From NCBI RefSeq assembly GCF_001509795.1, contig NZ_LLZN01000062.1:1-64000 (forward strand): a stretch of DNA of 64,000 nt, written 5' to 3'. The position numbers and the translations under genes are program-made. The notes under the pieces are model-generated. The model saw only the letters and a program-made list of their open reading frames with translations. It was not told the origin of the DNA and made no database searches. Origin of the DNA: Streptomyces sp. NRRL WC-3605. GTDB taxonomy: Bacteria > Actinomycetota > Actinomycetes > Streptomycetales > Streptomycetaceae. How positions within the stretch are numbered: position 1 is the first letter of the stretch; every line of letters begins with the position of its first letter. Below are positions 1 through 8,329 of this stretch, in pieces.

Positions 1-87
1 CACCCCCCAGATCATCAACAACAGGAGGGGGAAGTCATGCCGGACCCGAAGGCCGGAAGCCCCATTGCGGAGCCACGAAAAAGGTAA
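1..87 (+). CDS. probable 3' end of a gene entering from the left, or a short ORF
   Basis: Frame 1 is open from base 1 to a TAA at 85-87 and ends in a hydrophilic tail (MPDPKAGSPIAEPRKR). Two readings fit. It may be the C-terminus of a plus-strand gene that starts outside the window and is convergent with the helicase gene. It may also be a free 16-residue ORF, because ATG 37-39 is preceded by AGGAGGGGG with about 5 bases of spacing, a strong ribosome site. No family is recognised. A run of ten G follows at 89-98. Confidence 0.3.
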   Translation, partial: HPPDHQQQEGEVMPDPKAGSPIAEPRKR

Positions 88-112
88 CGGGGGGGGGGAG
101 GCTTCTTCCGTC

Positions 113-187
113 CCCTACGGCCGGTAGGGCACCCGGTGTTCCGCCAGGCGGGCAAGGACCGCGTGGTTCGCCTCCCAGCCGTCCGGG
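113..187 (-). pseudogene. orphan duplicate of the helicase 3' end
   Basis: These 75 bases repeat 255-329, the end of the neighbouring helicase gene, at a distance of 142 bases with two mismatches. Both mismatches fall in third codon positions and are silent, so the copy still reads PDGWEANHAVLARLAEHR-VPYRP and a stop. It lies in a different frame from the helicase and has no recognisable start upstream. It may be the relic of a second, tandem gene of the same family or a segmental duplication of the gene tail. Confidence 0.6.
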
Positions 188-249
188 CTGTGTTCTTCGG
201 CCGCCTCCGGCGGCGGTGCCGGACTCCGTCCGGCGGTCGGGCGGTGCGG

Positions 250-276
250 GGGTGCCCTACGGCCGGTAGGGCACCC
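250..276 (-). terminator. hairpin overlapping the helicase stop codon
   Basis: Arms GGGTGCCCTAC (250-260) and GTAGGGCACCC (266-276) form an 11-bp stem around the 5-base loop GGCCG. The TAG stop of the helicase gene (257-259) lies inside the stem. A shorter version (6-bp stem) recurs in the duplicate at 113-129. There is no T tract, as is usual for intrinsic terminators in Streptomyces. Confidence 0.45.
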
Positions 277-1591
277 GGTGCTCCGCCAGGCGGGCCAGGA
301 CCGCGTGGTTCGCCTCCCAGCCGTCCGGGAACTTCACCAGCGTGCCCAGCTGGACCGGTTCCGTGGACGGGTAGTCGTCCAGGAGTTCCCCGACGCCTGC
401 CCGGCACACCACGATGCACGCGTGCCGGTGCCGGGAGGTCAGGACGCACAGGCGGCCCGTCTCCAGGTGGAACGCCGTGGCGTCGGGGCGGCCGGACAGG
501 GGGTGCAGGACGACCGTCACGTCGTACTCCCGCCCCTGGAGCCGGTTCGCGGTGTCGACGGTGACGTCCGTCACCCCCAGCTCGGCCAGGGCCGCGCGGA
601 CCGCCGCCGCCTGGTCCCGGTGCGCGGTGCCGACCGCGATCCGGCCGGCCGCGAGCGGCACCGGGTCGGGGGAGCGCTCCGAGGTGGCCGCGCCACCCCG
701 GTCCAGCAGCCGCCGTACCACCGCGGCGACCGCCCGCACCGCCTCCGGGTCCGTGCGCGGAGTGTGCCGGGCGGGCAGCTCCAGCAGTCCCCAGCCCGAC
801 ACGGCCGCCTCGTCGATCACCCGGTCGGGGCCGGAGCCGTCCGACGCCACGGCGAAGGAGAGCCGCCGGTCGCCGGGACCGGTGCCGCTGCGGAACGGCG
901 TGTACGGGTAGAACGCGTCGGAGACGAGCGGCGCCGCGGACGCGGGCAGCCGCCACGACACCGGCAGCCGGTGCTGGGGCAGCTCGGGATTGTGGGCCAG
1001 CAGCGTGGTGACGGCGGACGCCGCCGGGTCGTACGACAGGCCCGCCCACTGCTCGCCGCCCACGATCGAGAACGGGTCCAGCTGACCCGGGTCACCGACG
1101 AACAGCGCCCGCTCGAACAGCCCCGCCACGGCGAGCAGCGCGTCCGAGCGCATCTGGTACGCCTCGTCCACGATCGCGTGCGGCCACGGCTCGTCCGTCT
1201 TCACATGCCCCCACTTGGCCGCCGTCGAGACGACCACCGGCAGGCCCGCCAGATCACCTGCCTTCGCGGACGTGCGGACCTGCGGCAAATCGTCCAGCGC
1301 CTTGTCGTACGGGTCCGTGTCACTGCTGTGCAGCCGGCCCACGGGCAGCTCGGGGTTCTTCGCGGCGAGCGACAGCACGAGGTCGTCCACCTGTGCGTTC
1401 GTCTGCGCCACGATCATCAGCGGCCGCCCCGCCTCGGCGAGTTCCAGCGCCGCGCGCACCACGAGCGTGGACTTGCCCGCGCCGGGCGGGGAGTCGACCA
1501 CCACACCGCGCGCGGTGCCGTGCAGCGTGTCGTGGAGGATCGCCCCGGTGGCCTCGGCCGCCGCGGCGCCCGGATCGAACGTGACGGTCAC
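257..1591 (-). CDS. SF1 (UPF1/DNA2-like) helicase, AAA ATPase
   Basis: A 444-residue nucleotide-driven helicase. Walker A SPPGAGKST is at residues 34-42 and motif Ia reads VAQTNAQVDDL. Motif II (Walker B) is VDEAYQM, motif III FVGDPGQLDPF, motif IV RLPVSWRLP, motif V NRLQGREYDVTVV and motif VI LTSRHRHACIVV. The TNAQVDDL and LQGREYD signatures resemble UPF1/DNA2-type SF1B helicases more than UvrD/RecB. The GTG start at 1591 overlaps the upstream stop by 4 bases (GTGA), so translation is probably coupled. It is the last gene of a three-gene operon with the 535-residue protein and the Fe-S nuclease. It lacks a nuclease domain and is short for the family, which suggests it works with its two partners. 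Substrate and pathway (repair, replication or defence) are inferred only. Confidence 0.8.
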   Translation of the reverse strand: MTVTFDPGAAAAEATGAILHDTLHGTARGVVVDSPPGAGKSTLVVRAALELAEAGRPLMIVAQTNAQVDDLVLSLAAKNPELPVGRLHSSDTDPYDKALDDLPQVRTSAKAGDLAGLPVVVSTAAKWGHVKTDEPWPHAIVDEAYQMRSDALLAVAGLFERALFVGDPGQLDPFSIVGGEQWAGLSYDPAASAVTTLLAHNPELPQHRLPVSWRLPASAAPLVSDAFYPYTPFRSGTGPGDRRLSFAVASDGSGPDRVIDEAAVSGWGLLELPARHTPRTDPEAVRAVAAVVRRLLDRGGAATSERSPDPVPLAAGRIAVGTAHRDQAAAVRAALAELGVTDVTVDTANRLQGREYDVTVVLHPLSGRPDATAFHLETGRLCVLTSRHRHACIVVCRAGVGELLDDYPSTEPVQLGTLVKFPDGWEANHAVLARLAEHRVPYRP

Positions 1592-3195
1592 AGGACGTCC
1601 TCCTCGGTCAGCGCGTCGGCGGCCTCGGGCACCGGCTCCCCGGGCGGCCCGCCGTGCGTCCACGGTGTCTGCTCCGGCTCGGGCAGCTTCGGGCCGCCCC
1701 GCTGCTCGTGCTCGAACAGCGTGAAGCACAGCAGGTCGCCCTTCCCGGGCACCGAACCCTCCTCCGGCTCCTTGCCGCGCCCCATCTTGTCCAGCACCCG
1801 CAGCACCACCAGGACGTCCCCGTCCGCGCCGAGGGGGCCCTCGTACCCGACGAACTCCGCCGACTGCGGCTTCCCGCCCAGTGAACGGAACACCTTGGCG
1901 CGCTCGCCCAGATGCGGCCGGTCCCGCGTGCGGACGGTCACCAGCGGGCGCGGGCTGGGCCGCTTGCCCTCGCTGTACGCCATCACCACGTCGACGACCT
2001 CGCCCGCGAACGCCTCACCGGCCAGCCGCCGCCCCGCCATCACCAGCGGGTCGTCCAGAGCCTCCTGCGCCTCCAGCCGGGCCTGCTCCCGCTCGCGCGC
2101 GGCGAGCTTGGATGCGGCGGTCACCGCGTCGTCGCGGCGCGGCTGCGGGGGTTCCCCGGCGAGCACCCGGTCGCGGTGGCCGGTGAACGACCAGCGGTCG
2201 CGGGTCCAGCGCTCCTCCACCCGGCTCCCCTCGGGCAGCTCCCGCAGCCGGTCGAGGCCCCGCCACACCGCGTCCCAGGTGGGCCGGGTCCGGCTCTCGA
2301 CGAGGGCCCGGATCTCCCGCTCGGCGGCGGTGAGGTCACCGAGCCGGTCGTCGGCCTCCAGCCCGTCCTCGGCGGTGGCGAGGGCGGTGCGGGCACGGTC
2401 GTAGCGCTCGATGGCCGGGGCCAGCAGCTTGTTGTCGAACGCCGGGTCGGTCGCGGGGCCCGCCGGCGGGCACAGCAGCTGGCCGTCCCGGTCCCGGGCG
2501 AGCTCGGCGCGCAGGGCCGCCTCGGCGCCCGACCCGCCCTCGGGCGGGTCGATCCAGGCGAGCAGCGCGCCCAGGTGCTGGTCCTCCAGGGTGGACTGCC
2601 CGGTCGCCCAGTGCCGGGCCAGGACGTCCGTCATGGCCAGCAGCAGCGAGGAGCCGGGCACCCGGGCCCGCTCGCCGAAGTGGGTCAGCCACCGGCCGAG
2701 CAGCGGCACGCGCGGGGGCGCCGGATACGGAGCCTCCGGGTCCTGCTCCGCCGTCCGGCGGAACCGCATCGAGCGGCCCAGCAGCCGCACGAAGTCGACG
2801 CCCGCGCGGCTCGGCACGATCAACTGCGGGGCGTCCGCGCACAGGTCCACCTCGACCTTGACCCGCTTGCCGGTCTCCGGGTCGGTCTCGGTGCGCTCCG
2901 CCGCCTCCACGGCCTCGGCGTGCGCGTCGATGTACGGCAGGACGATGTCCGCCAGCTCGGCCAGGAAGGCGAACCGCAGGTCGCGGTCGCGCGGCTGCGG
3001 CACGGCCAGCAGATGCGGGGCGTCCCGGTCGGTGCCGACCAGCGCGCCGAGCGGGGCTCCGGCCTCACCCGCGGTGGTGAGCGGCACGAAGACCAGCGGA
3101 CGGTCGGACAGATGCCGGTGCCGCACGGTCGCGGCGGGCTGCGCGCGGCCGGACTCGACCGCCTCCAGCCGGGCGAGGGTGGCGATCAGGGACAC
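1588..3195 (-). CDS. unknown protein between nuclease and helicase
   Basis: A 535-residue soluble protein with no signal peptide, membrane segment or catalytic motif I recognise. The middle (about 270-420) is charged and helical-looking with an Arg/Glu-rich coiled segment. The last third (VMAYSEGKRPSPRPLVTVRT to LGADGDVLVVLRVLDKM) looks beta-rich and could be an OB or beta-barrel module of the kind that precedes UPF1/DNA2 helicase cores; this is inference. The GTG start at 3195 has AAGGAGG upstream and overlaps the nuclease gene by 10 bases. The stop overlaps the helicase start by 4 bases. Such tight coupling argues for an obligate complex of the three products. Confidence 0.7.
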   Translation of the reverse strand: MSLIATLARLEAVESGRAQPAATVRHRHLSDRPLVFVPLTTAGEAGAPLGALVGTDRDAPHLLAVPQPRDRDLRFAFLAELADIVLPYIDAHAEAVEAAERTETDPETGKRVKVEVDLCADAPQLIVPSRAGVDFVRLLGRSMRFRRTAEQDPEAPYPAPPRVPLLGRWLTHFGERARVPGSSLLLAMTDVLARHWATGQSTLEDQHLGALLAWIDPPEGGSGAEAALRAELARDRDGQLLCPPAGPATDPAFDNKLLAPAIERYDRARTALATAEDGLEADDRLGDLTAAEREIRALVESRTRPTWDAVWRGLDRLRELPEGSRVEERWTRDRWSFTGHRDRVLAGEPPQPRRDDAVTAASKLAAREREQARLEAQEALDDPLVMAGRRLAGEAFAGEVVDVVMAYSEGKRPSPRPLVTVRTRDRPHLGERAKVFRSLGGKPQSAEFVGYEGPLGADGDVLVVLRVLDKMGRGKEPEEGSVPGKGDLLCFTLFEHEQRGGPKLPEPEQTPWTHGGPPGEPVPEAADALTEEDVL

Positions 3196-4331
3196 GGGAC
3201 CGCCTCCTTCGCCGCGAGGGCCTCGGCCCGCAGCCGGGCCGCCCGGCGCAGGGCCGCGACCGCCGGGTCGTCCGGGTCTCCGGACATGCCACGGGCCGCC
3301 GACAGGACGTCCTCGACCGTGCTGAGGCCGCCGAGCTCGGCCCGCACCGAGCGGCCCAGCGAGGTCACCGCGCCGGACGCGCGGGAGCGGGCCCGGCAGT
3401 GGAACGCCAGCTCGCACGCGGACAGGCACTCCGGCGCGTAGCTCGCCGGGACGGACTCGACGGCGGCCGTCAGCGCGGGGGCGGGCAGCTCGGGCGAGAA
3501 GCACGTGCCCTCGGGGAGCGCGGCCGCGATGTCCTCGATGCGGGTGAGGCGGGCCAGCTGGCGGGCGGTCACCGCGCGCTGCTTGCGGATGTCCACGGCG
3601 GCGGCCGTGGGCAGGTTGGAGAAGTCCTTCGGGCAGACGAGGAGGACGCGGTGGCGCACCCTCGGGACCTCGGCCCCGCTCGCGCCGAGGCGGTCGGCGG
3701 CCTCTTCCAGGGCCAGCACGTACACCGCCGCCTGCCGGGCCGCCGCGCCGACCTTCGCGGGGTCCGCCGAGCCGTCCAGCATGGGGAACGACTTGATCTC
3801 CACGACGGTCCAGTTGCCGTCCGGGTGCACGACGACCGCGTCCGGCTCCAGGTAGGCCGGTGACCCGGCCACGTCCAGCGCGAGCATCGGATGGTCGAGC
3901 AGCGTCCACTCGCCGCGCGCCTCGGCGGCCTCGCGCAGCGCCAGCTCCGTACGGGCCGTCCGCCCCGCGGGGCCGGTCGCGGCGAGCTCGGGCACCCGCG
4001 CGCCGCCGGGCGGCTCGGCGCGGCGGTCCAGTCTCTCGTGCACCAGCCTCAGCAGCTCCGCGCCGCCGTCCGCCTTCACCTTGGCCTCGAAGGCGTTCCC
4101 CCGGGTGAAGGCGAACTGCGACTGGCCGAAGGCCGAGGGTGCGCCCAGCGCACCGGCCAGCGCCGCCTTGTTCACCCCGGCGCCGTCCAGCAGGGCGCGC
4201 CGTCTGCAGCCCGGGTTGGCGGCGAGGGCCGCCAGGGCCCGGGCATCCAGCGCCTTGGCGGGTACCTCGGGACCGCGCAGCTCAGCGAGCCGGTGCCGGA
4301 GCCCCGTCCCCCGCGTCCTGGGGGGCGGCAC
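3186..4331 (-). CDS. PD-(D/E)XK nuclease with a likely 4Fe-4S cluster (Cas4/AddB/Dna2 type)
   Basis: A 381-residue RecB-like nuclease. The catalytic core reads LEPDAVVV then TVVEIKSF, giving D164, E178 and K180 of the PD-(D/E)XK motif. An RGNAFE segment lies upstream, as in this superfamily. One N-terminal cysteine (C42) and three C-terminal cysteines (C302, C306, C312, in ECLSACELAFHC) match the 1+3 pattern that holds a 4Fe-4S cluster in Cas4, AddB and Dna2. The frame stays open up to 4415, but earlier starts overlap the PAP2 gene by more than 100 bases and lack a ribosome site. GTG 4331 has GGAG nine bases upstream and overlaps by 50, so I chose it. It is the first gene of the nuclease-unknown-helicase operon. 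There is no cas1 or cas2 nearby. Confidence 0.75.
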   Translation of the reverse strand: MPPPRTRGTGLRHRLAELRGPEVPAKALDARALAALAANPGCRRRALLDGAGVNKAALAGALGAPSAFGQSQFAFTRGNAFEAKVKADGGAELLRLVHERLDRRAEPPGGARVPELAATGPAGRTARTELALREAAEARGEWTLLDHPMLALDVAGSPAYLEPDAVVVHPDGNWTVVEIKSFPMLDGSADPAKVGAAARQAAVYVLALEEAADRLGASGAEVPRVRHRVLLVCPKDFSNLPTAAAVDIRKQRAVTARQLARLTRIEDIAAALPEGTCFSPELPAPALTAAVESVPASYAPECLSACELAFHCRARSRASGAVTSLGRSVRAELGGLSTVEDVLSAARGMSGDPDDPAVAALRRAARLRAEALAAKEAVPCP

Positions 4332-5250
4332 TCGGCTCGGCTCCGGATCCGAACCGGGACTCGCGCTGCCGTGGAATTCGCTCACCCGCGGAAGTCTGGC
4401 ATCCGGCACTGACAACCGGGACGGGGGCGTCGCCCGTGACCGCCGTGGCGGAGGCGGCGGAGGTGACCGCGCGCCGGGTCGCGTACCGGGAGCGCACGCG
4501 CTCGGCGGTCCGCAGCACGTACGGCGTCAGCAGCAGCCCCACGCCCATCACGGCGGCGCCGGCGACCGCGTCGAGGAAGTAGTGGTTGGCGGTGCCCATG
4601 ACAACGATCGTGGTGATGAGCGGATAGGCGACGGCGGCCGTCTTCGCCAGGCGCGTCCCGCCGTGGCGCCACAGCATGACCCCGCACCACAGCGACCAGC
4701 CGACGTGCAGGCTCGGCATGGCGGCGTACTGGTTGGTCATGCCGCCCATGCCGCGCGGAGCGCTCGCCTCGCCGCCCCACCAGCCGTACGAGCTGTACTG
4801 GGCCATCGTGTCGACGAAGCCGTGGCCCTCGGCGAGCAGCCGGGGCGGGCAGGTCGGCAGCAGGGTGAAACCGATCAGGCCGATGAAGGTCGACGTCATC
4901 AGCCAGGTGCGGGCCGCGCGGTAGTGCACGGCACGGGACCGGAACAGCCAGACCAGGATCACGGGCGTGACCAGGTAGTGCAGCGACGCGTACCAGAAGT
5001 CGGCCGGGACGCCGATCCACGGCTCGCGCGTGAAGAGCCGGTTCAGGGGGTGCTCGGCGTTGAGGAACAGCGCCTTCTCGATGTCCAGGATCGCCACGCC
5101 GTGGTCGACGGCGGTACTGACGTCGCCCCGGGCGAGCAGGCGGCCCGCCGAGTAGCAGGCGTACACCAGCAGGAGCAGCGGCAGCTCGGTCCACCAGCGC
5201 GGGCGGGTTCGAGGCGTCGCCTCCACGCCAGCTATGTCGGCGTGCGGCAT
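4282..5250 (-). CDS. PAP2-superfamily membrane phosphatase
   Basis: A 322-residue integral membrane protein with about six hydrophobic segments. It carries the PAP2 motifs AMPSLHVGWS (motif C2) and GTANHYFLDAVAG (motif C3, with the H-x3-D pair). This layout resembles inositol-phosphorylceramide-synthase (AUR1)-like PAP2 proteins, which act on lipid phosphates or transfer phospho-headgroups; the substrate here is unknown. The start ATG 5250 has a GGGGGAGG ribosome site. The C-terminal 60 residues are hydrophilic, Ala/Pro/Arg-rich and poorly conserved-looking. They overlap the nuclease gene on the same strand, so the two may be co-transcribed without sharing a function. Confidence 0.85.
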   Translation of the reverse strand: MPHADIAGVEATPRTRPRWWTELPLLLLVYACYSAGRLLARGDVSTAVDHGVAILDIEKALFLNAEHPLNRLFTREPWIGVPADFWYASLHYLVTPVILVWLFRSRAVHYRAARTWLMTSTFIGLIGFTLLPTCPPRLLAEGHGFVDTMAQYSSYGWWGGEASAPRGMGGMTNQYAAMPSLHVGWSLWCGVMLWRHGGTRLAKTAAVAYPLITTIVVMGTANHYFLDAVAGAAVMGVGLLLTPYVLRTAERVRSRYATRRAVTSAASATAVTGDAPVPVVSAGCQTSAGERIPRQRESRFGSGAEPSAAPQDAGDGAPAPAR

Positions 5251-5439
5251 CCGATCGCCTCCCCCTTCTCGTCACGGCGTCCGGTGGACAGGTCGTGACA
5301 CTTTACGGTGTCCTCGGGCGCGTCCGTCGGCCGCCCTGGCCCACTAGACGCAGAGATCGCCCCCCGGGTTGCCCGGGCGGGCCGTACGCGATGATGGACG
5401 GGTTCCACCGCTCGTACCTCCCCGGAAGGTCCCCCGCCC

Positions 5440-6036
5440 ATGGCACCGCGCATGCTGCTGGCCCGGCACGGACAGACGTCCTGGTCGCTGGCCGGAAAGC
5501 ACACCGGCAGGACCGACGTCCCGCTCCTGGAGGAGGGCCGCCGGGGCGCGAAACTGCTGGGCGAGCGCCTGCACCGCGCGCCCTTCGACGGGCTGGCGGA
5601 CGTCGAGGTGCGCACCAGCCCGCTCTCCCGCGCGCGGGAGACGTGCGACCTCGCCGGCTTCGGCGAGCGCGCGCAGACCTGGGACACGCTCATGGAGTGG
5701 GACTACGGCACCTACGAGGGCATGACGCCGGCGGAGATCCAGGCCGTCCGGCCGGGCTGGCTGATCTGGCGGGACGGCGTCCCCGGCGGCGAGAGCCTGT
5801 CCGAGGTCACGGCCCGGGCCGACGAGGTCGTCGCCTGGGCGCGCGAGGCGGACCGGGACGTGCTGGTCTTCGCGCACGGCCACATCCTCCGGTCCATCGG
5901 CGCACGCTGGCTGGGGCTGCCGCTCGACTTCGCGGCCAGGCTCCGGCTGAACCCGACCTCGCTGTCGGTGCTGGGCTGGGCCTACGGCGAGCCCGCCGTC
6001 GAGAGCTGGAACGACCTGGGGCACCTGAACCCCTGA
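5440..6036 (+). CDS. histidine phosphatase (phosphoglycerate-mutase-like)
   Basis: A 198-residue cytoplasmic enzyme of the histidine phosphatase (PGAM/SixA) superfamily. The RHG motif is in [10 protein letters not shown] near the N-terminus. The second catalytic His is in [10 protein letters not shown] near residue 147, and the acid region is EWDYGTYEG. Members remove phosphate from small metabolites or phosphoproteins; the substrate cannot be read from the sequence. The gene is divergent from the PAP2 gene with about 190 bases between them, and convergent with the NsdA-like regulator 22 bases downstream. Confidence 0.88.
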   Translation: MAPRMLLARHGQTSWSLAGKHTGRTDVPLLEEGRRGAKLLGERLHRAPFDGLADVEVRTSPLSRARETCDLAGFGERAQTWDTLMEWDYGTYEGMTPAEIQAVRPGWLIWRDGVPGGESLSEVTARADEVVAWAREADRDVLVFAHGHILRSIGARWLGLPLDFAARLRLNPTSLSVLGWAYGEPAVESWNDLGHLNP

Positions 6037-6058
6037 CGACGGCCGTCCGCGGTGTTCC

Positions 6059-7537
6059 TCACGCGGTGCGCGGCAGCGACGCGTGCCGGTCCAGGAACGC
6101 CGTCACCCCGCTCGCGCGCCGGTGCGGCAGCAGCACCCGGGCCGTGCCGGCCAGCATGGTCTGCACCCGCGAGGACTGCACCTGGTCCAGCAGGTCCAGC
6201 ACCCGCATCCCGGCCGCGGCCGCCTCGTCCGGGCTGCCGCCGCGGGCCAGGTCGTCCGCCAGCTCCGCCGTGTACAGCGCGATGTTCCGGGTGAAGTGGG
6301 GGTCCTGCAGGTGCGCCGCGCGCCCCGCGTGCCGGGCCGCGCGCCGCCAGTTGCCCAGCGTCGACCAGCACTGCGCCTCAAGGATCTCCAGCTCGGCCTC
6401 CCCGTAGAAACTCATCCACTCGGGATCGGCGTCCGAGCGGCCCCGGTCGTAGAGGGCCTGCGCGCGCACCAGGGCCTGTTCGCAGCCGGTGCGGTCGGCG
6501 AGCCCGGCCCAGCCGCCCGCCTCGCGCAGCGACAGCAGGCTCATCAGCCGGTTCGAGCCCAGGGCGCGCGCCACGCGCTGGGCGGCCTGCGCGGCGCGGA
6601 CCGCCTCCCGGGGCCGGCCCGCGTCGCGGGCGAGGAAGGAGGTGTTGCAGAAGGCGTGCGCCTCCAGGGCCGGGTCCCCGGCCATCCGGGCGGTCGCCAG
6701 GGCCTCCGCGTAGTGCGAGCGCGCGTCGTCGAACCGGCCGGAGTCATGGGCCAGCCAGCCCACCGAGATGGCCAGTTCGCCCGCGCCGGAGTGCAGCCGG
6801 TCGCTGGTCGCCCGCCGGGTCGTGCCCGCGTCGAGCAGTTCGTACGCGGCGCGCAGCGGTGCGGCCGCGCGCCGGTAGAGGCCGTCGGCGCCGTGCCGGT
6901 CGTCCAGCAGCCGGATGCGGCGTACGGCGTCCTCGAGCGCGCCGGCCTCGCGTACCCCGACGCGTCGGTAGGGACGGTCGGTGGCGGCGGCGTCGTGGGC
7001 CAGGCCCAGGGGGGCCAGTGAGGCGGCGGCCACCGTGGCGCCCCCACCGGTCATGAATGCGCGACGCAGCACGTCGCTCTCCTCGTGGTTCTCGTGGTTC
7101 TGCGCGGTGCCGAACGGCACGTGCGCGGCGTACGGATCCTGCGGGTTCTCACGGTCGTACGGCTCGTCGGCCCCTCTCGTCCCACCCGTGGCGCGGGCCG
7201 GGCGCGCGATGCGTGCGCCGGGCGCCTCCTCCGCCGCGCGCGCCCGGCGTCCGCGGACGGACGAGCGGGGAGCGAAGCCGAGGTCGGTGAGCGTGCGGCC
7301 GGGGAACATGTGCAGGAACACCCGTTCGTACGCGTAGTTGGGACAGCGGATCTCGCCGGCCTCCACCCGCCCGATGTACCGCGCGTCACAGCTGACCCGC
7401 TCACCGATCTCGCGAGCGGCCCGGCGGACCGCCGCGGCGAACTCGGCCGGCGAATGCTGCCCGCGCAGCTGCCGGAAGGCGGTGTTCGGCCGCGATGGCC
7501 TGGGGGGCTGGGACGAGGTCGGGTCTGACGACGCCAT
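6059..7537 (-). CDS. NsdA-like HTH regulator with TPR-type repeats
   Basis: A 492-residue regulator. An N-terminal XRE-type region (AAAVRRAAREIGERVSCDA to GEIRCPNYAYERV) is followed by a disordered linker of about 80 residues. Then comes a short hydrophobic, Tat-like stretch (LRRAFMTGGGATVAAASLAP). The C-terminal half has helical repeats of TPR type (LLDAGTTRR, AEALATARMAGDP, AAQAAQRVARALGS). This is the architecture I recall for NsdA, a negative regulator of sporulation and antibiotic production in S. coelicolor, so this is probably a paralogue. The start ATG 7537 is preceded by AGAGGA; a farther upstream start is possible. The 282-base gap to the next, divergent gene holds its promoter. Confidence 0.75.
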   Translation of the reverse strand: MASSDPTSSQPPRPSRPNTAFRQLRGQHSPAEFAAAVRRAAREIGERVSCDARYIGRVEAGEIRCPNYAYERVFLHMFPGRTLTDLGFAPRSSVRGRRARAAEEAPGARIARPARATGGTRGADEPYDRENPQDPYAAHVPFGTAQNHENHEESDVLRRAFMTGGGATVAAASLAPLGLAHDAAATDRPYRRVGVREAGALEDAVRRIRLLDDRHGADGLYRRAAAPLRAAYELLDAGTTRRATSDRLHSGAGELAISVGWLAHDSGRFDDARSHYAEALATARMAGDPALEAHAFCNTSFLARDAGRPREAVRAAQAAQRVARALGSNRLMSLLSLREAGGWAGLADRTGCEQALVRAQALYDRGRSDADPEWMSFYGEAELEILEAQCWSTLGNWRRAARHAGRAAHLQDPHFTRNIALYTAELADDLARGGSPDEAAAAGMRVLDLLDQVQSSRVQTMLAGTARVLLPHRRASGVTAFLDRHASLPRTA

Positions 7538-7819
7538 GGCCGGGTCCTCTCGTGCGAACCGTCGAACCATGCCGGGATGTGGACGGGGCGGACCGTGATC
7601 CGGTGATCGTGAGCCGTGACCTCTGATCCGTGGGACGTCCTTGTCCCCGGCGGGCATGAACGTACCTGCTGTAGCGAAGCCGCCACACAGTGTTTAGCTA
7701 CAAAACGGATATCTCATCCGTGATCTGCCATGAACTGCCATCCTTTGCGGCGGACTTCCGCCGTAGCCGTTGACGCCGTGCCGCGTTGAACTCATCGGAC
7801 TTGCCGAAAGGGTTCCGTC

Positions 7820-8269
7820 GTGGAGGTCGGGATGGAGACCAGCCGGAGCAGCGTTCCCCGAGCCGCGTCGACGGCGGCGGGGCACACGCCGACCGGAGAG
7901 TGCGGCGAGCCGCCGGGCACGGGGTGCGACGTGGTCACGGTCCCGGCGCGCCAGGGCCTCGAGGCGGTCGACATCCTGCGGCGCGGCGCCGGGGACGGGG
8001 TCGGGCTCGTCCTGCACGACGACGGCTGCGGCACCCTCGGCTTCGTCGTCCCGCCCGGCACGGCCGCCGCCTGGGACGTGCCCGGCAGCACCTGTACCGA
8101 GACGGACGGCAGGGGACTGAGCCTGGACGCCCACCCCGAGCCGCCCGTCGACGGCTCCGACTGGCTGCTGCCGCCCGGCGAGGCCGACCTCGCGACCGAC
8201 CCGGCGGTGTTGCGGGCGGCGCTCGGCGAGGCCGCCCGGCTGATCCGGGCCGCCGACGACTGCCGGTGA
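7820..8269 (+). CDS. small hypothetical protein
   Basis: A 149-residue acidic protein with a GTG start. It has an N-terminal disordered stretch with Cys residues, then a compact domain (TVPARQGLEAVDILRR, GVGLVLHDDGCGTLGFVVPP, AWDVPGSTC, DGSDWLLPP). The VPPGTA-W-VPG-C and WLLPP pattern reminds me of small Streptomyces proteins related to the N-terminal domain of bifunctional DNA primase/polymerases, but I cannot confirm that. It is divergent from the NsdA-like regulator and 60 bases upstream of the spermidine-synthase-like gene on the same strand. No function is assigned. Confidence 0.6.
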   Translation: MEVGMETSRSSVPRAASTAAGHTPTGECGEPPGTGCDVVTVPARQGLEAVDILRRGAGDGVGLVLHDDGCGTLGFVVPPGTAAAWDVPGSTCTETDGRGLSLDAHPEPPVDGSDWLLPPGEADLATDPAVLRAALGEAARLIRAADDCR

Positions 8270-8329
8270 CGGACGGCTGAGAGGCGGTTCACGGGCGAGG
8301 CGCGTGCCGCACGCCGGGATAATGGCCGC

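Noticed and set aside
668-684. GGGGAGCGCTCCGAGG resembling a CebR box
   Set aside because: It lies inside the helicase coding region, has only the inner palindrome GGAGCGCTCC, and is far from any sugar gene.
15-1049. A 344-codon minus-strand frame at the left end
   Set aside because: It overlaps the helicase in another frame and is made of Arg/Gly/Pro repeats without a motif.
3186-4331. Cas4 of a CRISPR system
   Set aside because: The Fe-S nuclease resembles Cas4, but there is no repeat-spacer array and no cas1/cas2 or effector gene in the window.
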